Positions 11,094-18,054 of a stretch of 32,000 bases of DNA are shown here, piece after piece. A model generated the notes under the pieces. The model was not told the origin of the DNA and ran no database searches. It saw only the letters and a list, made by a program, of their open reading frames with translations. Source of the stretch: Cellulomonas sp. (GTDB lineage: Bacteria; Actinomycetota; Actinomycetes; Actinomycetales; Cellulomonadaceae); contig JAPSIJ010000002.1 of the NCBI GenBank assembly GCA_031178805.1, positions 1 through 32,000 on the forward strand, in the 5' to 3' direction. The position numbers and the translations under genes are program-made. Each line of letters begins with the position of its first letter. The first letter of the stretch is position 1.

Positions 11094-12509
11094 TCAGCCC
11101 TCGGCGGCGGGCCGGACGCGCGCGGTGTCGGACCGGGTGAGCCGCACGGCCTCGGCGAGGTCCGCCGCCTGCGCCACGCGCATCCCCTCGGGCGCCTGCC
11201 CGGCCTCGAGCGAGCCCGCGGGCACGACGGCGTGCGTGAACCCGAGCCGGGCGGCCTCGGCGAGCCGGCGCGCGGTGCCGGTGACCGGCCGGATCTCGCC
11301 GGCCAGCCCGACCTCGCCGATCGCGACCAGCCGGGGCGGCAGGGCCACGTTCTCCCGGCTGCTCACGGTCGCCAGTGCCAGGGCGAGGTCCGCCGCGGGC
11401 TCGACCACCCGGGCGCCGCCGACGGTGGAGACGTAGACGTCCTGGTCGCCGACCTTGAGCCCCGCGCGCCGCTGCAGCACCGCGAGCACCATCGCCAGCC
11501 GGCTGCCGTCCACCCCGCTGGTGGTGCGCCGCGGGTTGGCCAGCATGCTCGGCGCGACCAGGGCCTGCACCTCGGTGGCCAGCGGGCGCCGGCCCTCCAG
11601 GGTCACGGTGACGCAGGTGCCGGGCACGTGGTGCCGCTCGTGCGAGACGAACAGCCCCGAGGGGTCCGCCAGGCCGACGATGCCGGTCTCCGTGAGGTCG
11701 AAGCAGCCGACCTCGTCCGTGGGCCCGAACCGGTTCTTGGTGGCCCGCAGCAGCCGGAGCCGCGAGTGCCGGTCGCCCTCGAACTGGCAGACGACGTCGA
11801 CCAGGTGCTCCAGCGTGCGCGGCCCCGCCACGGCGCCGTCCTTGGTGACGTGGCCGACCAGCACGACGGGCAGCCCGCGCTCCTTCGCCGCCGCGATCAG
11901 CGACGCCGCGACCTCCCGGACCTGCGCGACGCCACCGGGCGACCCCTCGACCGCCGCGGACGCGACCGTCTGCACGGAGTCGAGCACCAGCAGGTCGGGC
12001 TCGGTCTGCGCGAGGTGCCCGAGGATCGTGCCGAGGTCGGTCTCGGCGGTCAGCAGCAGCGTGGCGGCGAGCGCGCCGATCCGCTCGGCGCGCAGCCGCA
12101 CCTGGCCCGCGGACTCCTCGCCGGTCACGTACAGGACGGTCCGGCCGCCGCTCGCCACCCGGCTCGCCACGTCCAGCAGCAGCGTCGACTTGCCCACCCC
12201 TGGCTCGCCCGCGAGCAGCACGACCGCGCCCGGCACCAGCCCGCCGCCGAGCACCCGGTCGAGCTCGCCGACCCCGGTCGGTCGGGAGCGGCTGGCCTCG
12301 ACGTCGATCTCCGCGATCGGCCGCGCGGCGCCGCGCACCGGCACCTGCACCGCCGTCCGGGGGGCGGCCCCGCCCGGGCCGGTGTCCTCCGCGACCGAGC
12401 CCCACGTCTGGCACTCGCCGCACCGGCCGACCCACTTGGACGTGGTCCAGCCGCACTCGGCGCAGCGGAAGCCGGGACGCGCGGTCCGCGCGGAGGAGGT
12501 GGTGGTCAC
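11094..12509 (-). CDS. radA: DNA repair protein RadA (Sms)
   Basis: N-terminal zinc finger FRCAECGWTTSKWVGRCGECQTWG, Walker A AGEPGVGKSTLL, RadA KNRFG motif (ATKNRFGPTDEVG), Lon-like C-terminal domain. GTG start 12509. Confidence 0.97.
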   Translation of the reverse strand: MTTTSSARTARPGFRCAECGWTTSKWVGRCGECQTWGSVAEDTGPGGAAPRTAVQVPVRGAARPIAEIDVEASRSRPTGVGELDRVLGGGLVPGAVVLLAGEPGVGKSTLLLDVASRVASGGRTVLYVTGEESAGQVRLRAERIGALAATLLLTAETDLGTILGHLAQTEPDLLVLDSVQTVASAAVEGSPGGVAQVREVAASLIAAAKERGLPVVLVGHVTKDGAVAGPRTLEHLVDVVCQFEGDRHSRLRLLRATKNRFGPTDEVGCFDLTETGIVGLADPSGLFVSHERHHVPGTCVTVTLEGRRPLATEVQALVAPSMLANPRRTTSGVDGSRLAMVLAVLQRRAGLKVGDQDVYVSTVGGARVVEPAADLALALATVSSRENVALPPRLVAIGEVGLAGEIRPVTGTARRLAEAARLGFTHAVVPAGSLEAGQAPEGMRVAQAADLAEAVRLTRSDTARVRPAAEG

Positions 12510-12516
12510 GCGCGCC

Positions 12517-12522
12517 ACGCTA
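12517..12522 (-). promoter_or_regulatory. -10 element TAGCGT of a predicted leaderless radA transcript
   Basis: Minus strand TAGCGT-GGCGCGC-GTG(12509): 7-nt gap. Confidence 0.55.
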
Positions 12523-12619
12523 ACCGCCGCCACCCACAGCCCGGCCGACGCCGGCGACCGTGACCGCATCGCAACCGTCCGCGGGCGCGTGGCCGCCACC
12601 GGGCCGGGCACCTGCCGCG

Positions 12620-12625
12620 TAGGAT
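12620..12625 (+). promoter_or_regulatory. -10 element TAGGAT of a predicted leaderless disA transcript
   Basis: TAGGAT-CGCGCC-GTG(12632): 6-nt gap. Confidence 0.6.
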
Positions 12626-12631
12626 CGCGCC

Positions 12632-13708
12632 GTGCCCACCACCACGCCGCCCGACGACCTGCTGCGGCACACGCTCGCCGCGGTCGCGCCCGGCAGGGAG
12701 CTGCGCGACGGGCTGGAGCGCATCCTGCGCGGCCGGACCGGCGCGCTGATCGTGCTGGGCCACGACGCGACGGTCGAGAGCATCTGCTCCGGCGGGTTCG
12801 AGCTGGACGTGGAGTTCTCCGCGACGCGCCTGCGCGAGCTGGCCAAGATGGACGGCGCGATCGTCATGGACCCGGCCACCGGGCGGATCGTGCGCGCGGC
12901 CGTGCAGCTGCTGCCGGACCCGACCATCTCGACGTCCGAGTCGGGCACCCGGCACCGCACGGCCGAGCGCGTGGCCAAGCAGACCGGCCTGCCCGTCATC
13001 TCGGTGTCCGCCTCGATGCGGATCATCGCGCTGTACGTCGGCGCCCAGCGGCACGTGCTGGAGAACGCCGACGCGATCATGTCGCGCGCCAACCAGGCGC
13101 TGGCCACGCTCGAGCGGTACAAGGCCCGCCTGGACGAGGTCAGCGGCACGCTGTCGGCCCTCGAGATCGAGGACCTGGTGACCGTCCGCGACGTCTGCGT
13201 CGTCGTGCAGCGCCAGGAGATGGTCCGCCGGATCTCGGAGGAGATCGCCGGCTACGTGGTCGAGCTGGGCACCGACGGCCGCCTGCTGTCCCTGCAGCTC
13301 GACGAGCTCACCGGGGGCATCGGCACCGACAGCGAGCTGGTCATCCGCGACTACCTCGACTCCTCGCGCCGCGACGTCGACGCGATCCAGGCCGAGCTCG
13401 CGCCCCTGGACTCCACCGAGCTGCTGGACCTGGCGCTGATCGCCCGGGTGCTCGGGCTGCCGTCCGGGGTCGAGATGCTCGACGCCGCGACCGCGCCGCG
13501 CGGCTACCGGCTGATGTCGAAGGTCCCGCGCCTGCCCGCCGCCATCGTGGACCGGCTGGTCGGGCACTTCAGCGGGCTGCAGAAGCTCCTCGCGGCGAAC
13601 ATCGACGACCTGATGGCCGTGGACGGCGTCGGCGAGCAGCGGGCCCGCGCGGTGCGCGAGGGCCTGTCCCGGCTGGCCGAGTCCAGCATCCTCGAGCGGT
13701 ACGTCTGA
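12632..13708 (+). CDS. disA: DNA integrity scanning diadenylate cyclase DisA
   Basis: DGA motif (KMDGAIV) and RHR motif (GTRHRTAE) of the DAC domain; C-terminal helix-hairpin-helix ([27 protein letters not shown]). Confidence 0.98.
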   Translation: MPTTTPPDDLLRHTLAAVAPGRELRDGLERILRGRTGALIVLGHDATVESICSGGFELDVEFSATRLRELAKMDGAIVMDPATGRIVRAAVQLLPDPTISTSESGTRHRTAERVAKQTGLPVISVSASMRIIALYVGAQRHVLENADAIMSRANQALATLERYKARLDEVSGTLSALEIEDLVTVRDVCVVVQRQEMVRRISEEIAGYVVELGTDGRLLSLQLDELTGGIGTDSELVIRDYLDSSRRDVDAIQAELAPLDSTELLDLALIARVLGLPSGVEMLDAATAPRGYRLMSKVPRLPAAIVDRLVGHFSGLQKLLAANIDDLMAVDGVGEQRARAVREGLSRLAESSILERYV

Positions 13709-13740
13709 GGCGCGGCCGCTCCGGCCCGCCCGCCGACGCC

Positions 13741-14331
13741 TCACTCCAGCCCGAACACCACCGGCTCGGCCGTCGCCCCGGCGAGCGTGAGCACCGCCTG
13801 GTAGGTCCCCGGCTGGGCCGCGGCCTGGTCCGGCGCGCAGCCCTCGGCCGAGCGGTTCCGGTCCCACTGCACCTGGCGCTCGTCGGTCTGGTCGGGCGCG
13901 AGCAGCAGCTGCAGCGGCTCGCCGGACGGGCAGTCCGTGCTGGCCCAGATCCGGTCGCTGCCGGAGGTGATGAGGATCTGCCGCTGCGCGTCCCCGGCGT
14001 CGACCAGGCACGCGGTGCCGCCGGTGTTGGTGAGCCGGACCGTGAAGGTGGGCAGCGCGCCCGCGGGGTAGGACGTCGCGTCGGCCGACATCTCGACGGC
14101 GAGCGCGTCGGGCGCGCAGGCCGGCGTGCCGGCGTCCTGGGTCTCCTCCGGGGCGGGCGCCTCGGCCCCGGCGCTCGGCGTGGGGTCCGCGGCGGTGGCG
14201 TCGCCGCCCGTGAGGGCGCGCACCCCCATCACCGCGAGCACCACGACCGCGAGGAGGGCGGCGAGGACGACCGCGCGCCGCACCCAGTACACGCGCGGCG
14301 GGAGCGAGCCCTCGGGTCGCAGGACGCCCAT
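13741..14331 (-). CDS. Membrane-anchored secreted protein of unknown function
   Basis: One N-terminal TM (VVLAALLAVVVLAVMGV), then Thr/Ala/Pro linker and an extracellular beta-rich domain with paired Cys. Confidence 0.75.
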   Translation of the reverse strand: MGVLRPEGSLPPRVYWVRRAVVLAALLAVVVLAVMGVRALTGGDATAADPTPSAGAEAPAPEETQDAGTPACAPDALAVEMSADATSYPAGALPTFTVRLTNTGGTACLVDAGDAQRQILITSGSDRIWASTDCPSGEPLQLLLAPDQTDERQVQWDRNRSAEGCAPDQAAAQPGTYQAVLTLAGATAEPVVFGLE

Positions 14332-14471
14332 GTCACGGCCCCTTCCAGTCGGTCGGCCAGGCCACGGTAGCCCGAGGGCGCCGCGTCCCGAGTACGCCGC
14401 GCCGCCCGGCAGCCGGTCCCCGCGCCGGACCCGATTCGGTCCGCCGCGCCGCGGCGGGTGAGGATGACCCC

Positions 14472-15371
14472 GTGCCGAGCGAGCCCTCTCCGACCGCGGT
14501 GCGCGAGACCGTCGTCGCCTGGTTCGACGAGCACGCGCGCGACCTGCCCTGGCGCGCCCCGGACCGGACGCCGTGGGGCGTGCTGGTCAGCGAGGTGATG
14601 CTGCAGCAGACGCCGGTCGTCCGGGTGGCGCCCGCGTGGCGGGCGTGGCTGGCCCGCTGGCCCGAGCCGGCGGACCTGGCGGCCGCGAGCCCGGCCGACG
14701 TGCTGCGGGCCTGGGACCGGCTCGGGTACCCGCGGCGCGCGCTGCGGCTGCAGGACTGCGCGCGGGCGCTGGTCGAGCGGCACGGCGGCGAGGTGCCGGA
14801 CGACGAGGCGGCGCTGCTGGCCCTGCCGGGCATCGGGTCGTACACGGCGGCGGCGGTGCGGGCGTTCGCGTTCGGGCGCCGGTCGGTGGTGCTCGACACC
14901 AACGTGCGCCGGGTGCTGGCCCGCGTCGCGGAGGGCGCCGCGCTGCCCACGCCCGCGCCGACGGTGGCGGAGCGGCGGCTGGCCGAGGAGTTCGTGCCGG
15001 CGGACGACGCCGGGGCGGCCCGGTGGGCGGCGGCGTCGATGGAGCTCGGCGCCCTGGTGTGCACGGCGCGCGCGCCGCGGTGCGGCGTCTGCCCGGTGCG
15101 GGACGCCTGCGCGTGGCGGTTGGCGGGCGCCCCGCCGGACGCGCACGCGCCGCGCCGGCGGCCGCAGGCGTGGGCCGGCACCGACCGGCAGGTGCGCGGC
15201 CGGATCATGGCGCTGCTGCGCGACGCGCTGGAGCCCGCGCCGGAGCACGCCGTGGCGGAGGTGTGGCCGAACGACGCGCAGCGCGACCGGTGCCTGGCCT
15301 CGCTGCTGGTCGACGGGCTGGTGGAGCGGGTCCCCGGCGAGGGCGTCCCGCGCTACCGCCTCCCGGCCTGA
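14472..15371 (+). CDS. mutY: A/G-specific adenine glycosylase
   Basis: RDLPWR, VSEVMLQQTPVVRV, LPGIGSYTAAAVRAFAFG (HhH), VLDTNVRRV, 4Fe-4S motif C-x6-C-x2-C-x5-C (CTARAPRCGVCPVRDAC). Confidence 0.95.
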   Translation: MPSEPSPTAVRETVVAWFDEHARDLPWRAPDRTPWGVLVSEVMLQQTPVVRVAPAWRAWLARWPEPADLAAASPADVLRAWDRLGYPRRALRLQDCARALVERHGGEVPDDEAALLALPGIGSYTAAAVRAFAFGRRSVVLDTNVRRVLARVAEGAALPTPAPTVAERRLAEEFVPADDAGAARWAAASMELGALVCTARAPRCGVCPVRDACAWRLAGAPPDAHAPRRRPQAWAGTDRQVRGRIMALLRDALEPAPEHAVAEVWPNDAQRDRCLASLLVDGLVERVPGEGVPRYRLPA

Positions 15372-15399
15372 CCCGCCGGCGCCGCGGCCCGGACCGCGC

Positions 15400-16044
15400 T
15401 CAGCCGAGGTCGACGATCATCCGGGTGTTGCCCAGGGTGTTGGGCTTCACCCGCGCGAGGTCGAGGAACTCCGCCACGCCGTCGTCGTGCGAGCGCAGCA
15501 GCTCGGCGTACACCTCGGGCGCCACCGCCGGGCCGTCGACGGTCCCCCAGCCGTGGGCGGCGAAGAAGTCGACCTCGAACGTCAGGCAGAACAGCCGGTG
15601 CAGCCCCAGGTCCCGCGCGCGGTCGGTCAGCGCCTCGAGCAGCGCGTGCCCGACGCCGCGGCCGCGCCACTGGCGGGCCACGGCGAGCGTGCGGATCTCG
15701 GCGAGGTCCTGCCACATCACGTGCAGCGCCCCGCAGCCGATCAGCGTGCCGTCCTCGGCCTCCGCGACCTGGAACTCCTGCACGGCCTCGTAGTAGCCGA
15801 CCCACTCCTTGGCGAGCAGGATCCGCTCGTCCGCGTACGGCTGCACGAGGTCCCGGATCCCCCGCACGTCCGCCGGCAGCGCCGCCCGCACCCGGAACCC
15901 CGCGCCGCCGCCCGCCGAGACTGCAGACGACGCGCCTTCCGTGCCCGCCGGAGGAGCATCAGCCGCAGTCTCGGCGCGCAGGGCGGGAGCGGGGGCGGCG
16001 GGAGCGGGGGCGGCGGCGGAGGGGGTGGCGGCGGGGTCGGTCAC
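15400..16044 (-). CDS. GNAT-family amino-acid N-acetyltransferase (ArgA-like)
   Basis: RALPADVRGIRDLVQPYADERILLAKEWVGYYEAV...RTLAVARQWRGRGVGHALL...FEVDFFAAHGW...KPNTLGNTRMIVDL; low-complexity N-terminal extension. Confidence 0.85.
   Translation of the reverse strand: MTDPAATPSAAAPAPAAPAPALRAETAADAPPAGTEGASSAVSAGGGAGFRVRAALPADVRGIRDLVQPYADERILLAKEWVGYYEAVQEFQVAEAEDGTLIGCGALHVMWQDLAEIRTLAVARQWRGRGVGHALLEALTDRARDLGLHRLFCLTFEVDFFAAHGWGTVDGPAVAPEVYAELLRSHDDGVAEFLDLARVKPNTLGNTRMIVDLG
15913..15976. repeat. 64-bp inverted-repeat element with 12-bp perfect arms
   Basis: CGCCGAGACTGC (15913-15924) and its exact reverse complement GCAGTCTCGGCG (15965-15976), 40-nt spacer, inside the N-terminal extension of the GNAT CDS. 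Confidence 0.85.
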
Positions 16045-16048
16045 GTCC

Positions 16049-16777
16049 TCAACCTACGTCGTCCACCTGCGCCGACGCCGCCCGGACCGGGGCGGGCGGC
16101 GCGGCCCCGGACCCGGCGTCGGCCGGCAGCCGCGGGTGCGGGACGAGCGCCGCCGCGGTCGCGCGCGCCCGGGCCACCGCGGCGTCGTCCAGCCCGAGCA
16201 AGCGCAGCGCCGCGTCCGCGACCAGCGGGGCGAGCCGCTGCACCGCCGCGGTGCCGCCCGTCCGCCGGGCGGTGATCACCGTCTCGACCAGCCCGAACAC
16301 CAGCGTCGCCTCCGGCCCGCCCGCGTCGTCGCCCCGGCCCAGCACGGCGGAGACCAGCCCGTCGTACCGCGCGCGCAGCTGCGCCCGCTCGGCGTGGAAC
16401 TCCGCGAATGCGGGGCCCTCGACCTCGGGCAGGTGCAGCAGGCCGCCGATGTTCACCGGCCCGGCGGCCAGCCAGCGCGCGTCCGCGTCGCACAGCGCCC
16501 ACAGCCGTGCGGCGGCGTCGCCCGGGCCGTCGAGCAGCTGGTCCGCCAGGTCGAGCGACGGCCGCACGGTCTCCAGCAGCAGCGTGCGCAGCAGCACGTC
16601 CTTGCCGCGGAAGTGGTGGTAGATCGACGCCTGCTTCACCCCCGCCCGCTCGGCGATGGCGTAGGTGGAGGTCGCCGTGTAGCCGACGCTGCTGAACAGC
16701 GCCGCCGCCGCGGCGAGCACGTCGCCGCGGGTGTCGCGGTCGGCGCCGGCGCGGGGCCGCCCGGGCCGGCCGGTCAC
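16049..16777 (-). CDS. TetR-family transcriptional regulator
   Basis: DTRGDVLAAAAALFSSVGYTATSTYAIAERAGVKQASIYHHFRGKDVLLRTLL: classic TetR HTH. GTG start. Confidence 0.93.
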   Translation of the reverse strand: MTGRPGRPRAGADRDTRGDVLAAAAALFSSVGYTATSTYAIAERAGVKQASIYHHFRGKDVLLRTLLLETVRPSLDLADQLLDGPGDAAARLWALCDADARWLAAGPVNIGGLLHLPEVEGPAFAEFHAERAQLRARYDGLVSAVLGRGDDAGGPEATLVFGLVETVITARRTGGTAAVQRLAPLVADAALRLLGLDDAAVARARATAAALVPHPRLPADAGSGAAPPAPVRAASAQVDDVG

Positions 16778-16806
16778 GCGCGCACCGGTGCAGCGGGAGC
16801 CGTCAT
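16774..16806 (-). CDS. Possible 10-aa upstream ORF (MTAPAAPVRA) overlapping the TetR start by GTGA
   Basis: ATG ACG GCT CCC GCT GCA CCG GTG CGC GCG TGA. Preceded by TACCGT 8 nt upstream of the ATG. Confidence 0.35.
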   Translation of the reverse strand: MTAPAAPVRA

Positions 16807-16911
16807 GCCGGCGGACGGTAGCAGCCCGGTGTCACCGGCGTGTGTCGAGGTCAGGGCCGGCGCCGCGGGTCACCCCCACGGGCGACGCGGGCCCGGGCCC
16901 GCGCGGGAGCG

Positions 16912-17862
16912 TCAGGCGAGCTCGAGCAGCCGTGCGGCCGTCCGCTCGTCCACCACCAGGTCGGTCATCGTGCCGGCGCGCAGGGCGGCGAGCAGCGGCA
17001 CCGCCTTGTTGTCCCCCGCCACCGCGCACAGCCGGCGCGGGATGCGGCGGAGCTGGTCGGGCGAGGGGCCGGTGGCGCGGGCGTTCAGCGGCACGTCGCG
17101 CCAGGACCCGTCCGCCCGGAGGAACACGGTGCACACGTCGCCGACCACCGCCTGGTCGTGCAGCAGCGTGACGTCGTCCTCGTCCAGGTAGCCGGCGGAG
17201 TACACGTGACTGGGCACCGACCCGGCGACGGAGCCCACGGAGAACAGGGCGATGTCCGCGCGGGACTGCTCGTCGAGCACCCGGCGCACCGACCGCTCCC
17301 GCCACATGGCCTGCTTGGTCTCGGGGTAGTCGAAGAACGCCGGCACCGGGAAGTGGTGCACGGTCGCGCCGAACGCGCTGCCGAACGACGCGATCAGGTC
17401 GCTGGCGTACTCGATGCCGGACGTGCGGGTGTTGGCCGCGCCGTTGAGCTGCACGACGACGCTGCCGTGCGTCGCCTTCGGCTGCAGCCGGCGCGACACG
17501 GCGGCGAGCGTCGTGCCCCAGGCGACCCCGAGGATCATGTCGGACTCGAACCACGAGCCCAGCAGCCGGGCCGTCGCCCGGGCCACCTGGTCCAGCGTGT
17601 CGAGCTGCTCGCCGGAGTCCGGCACGGGCACGACGTAGGTGTCGATGCCGAAGGCCGCGGAGATGGACCGGCCGAGGCTCGGCGCGCGGGTGCTCGACGG
17701 CCGCAGCGTGATCTCCACCAGCCCGGTCTCCCGCGCCCGCTTCAGCAGCCGGGAGACGGTCGACCGCGACGTGTGCAGGTGGCGCGCGATGACCTCCATC
17801 TTGACGTCCTGCAGGTAGTACATGGACGCCGCGCGCAGCACGTCCTGCTCCCGGTCGGCCAT
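16912..17862 (-). CDS. SorC-family sugar-binding transcriptional regulator
   Basis: HTH MYYLQDVKMEVIARHLHTSRSTVSRLLKRARETGLVEI, followed by SorC effector domain (GVAWGTTLAAVSRRL, VQLNGAAN, GSVAG, GDVCTVFL). SD GAGGAGG before ATG 17862. Confidence 0.92.
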   Translation of the reverse strand: MADREQDVLRAASMYYLQDVKMEVIARHLHTSRSTVSRLLKRARETGLVEITLRPSSTRAPSLGRSISAAFGIDTYVVPVPDSGEQLDTLDQVARATARLLGSWFESDMILGVAWGTTLAAVSRRLQPKATHGSVVVQLNGAANTRTSGIEYASDLIASFGSAFGATVHHFPVPAFFDYPETKQAMWRERSVRRVLDEQSRADIALFSVGSVAGSVPSHVYSAGYLDEDDVTLLHDQAVVGDVCTVFLRADGSWRDVPLNARATGPSPDQLRRIPRRLCAVAGDNKAVPLLAALRAGTMTDLVVDERTAARLLELA

Positions 17863-17906
17863 GGCCGCGACCTCCTCGTCGTCGTGTGCGCCTGGGACGT
17901 CGGTCC

Positions 17907-17941
17907 TGCACATTCGTGCACTGCGGTTGCGCGTTCGTTCG
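17907..17941. promoter_or_regulatory. Two 14-bp operator-like sites spaced 21 bp in the divergent SorC/glpD intergenic region
   Basis: TGCACATTCGTGCA (17907-17920; TGCAC-N4-GTGCA palindrome) and TGCGCGTTCGTTCG (17928-17941) match at 10 of 14 positions; start-to-start distance 21 bp. Confidence 0.55.
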
Positions 17942-17966
17942 TGACGTGGTGACGATAGCCGACAGA

Positions 17967-17982
17967 CAGGACCGAGGTCCTG
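17967..17982. promoter_or_regulatory. 16-bp palindrome CAGGACC-GA-GGTCCTG upstream of glpD
   Basis: Perfect 7-bp arms with a 2-bp centre in the intergenic region. Confidence 0.5.
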
Positions 17983-18054
17983 GTGTGCGCGACCCACGAG
18001 GCCGGCGTCCGCCGGGGTGCCGGCCGAGATGCACGACCCCGCGATGGAGCTGAC

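Noticed and set aside
13709-13740. Terminator between convergent disA and the membrane-protein gene
   Set aside because: The 32-bp gap shows no convincing long stem; pairing is limited to short GC runs.
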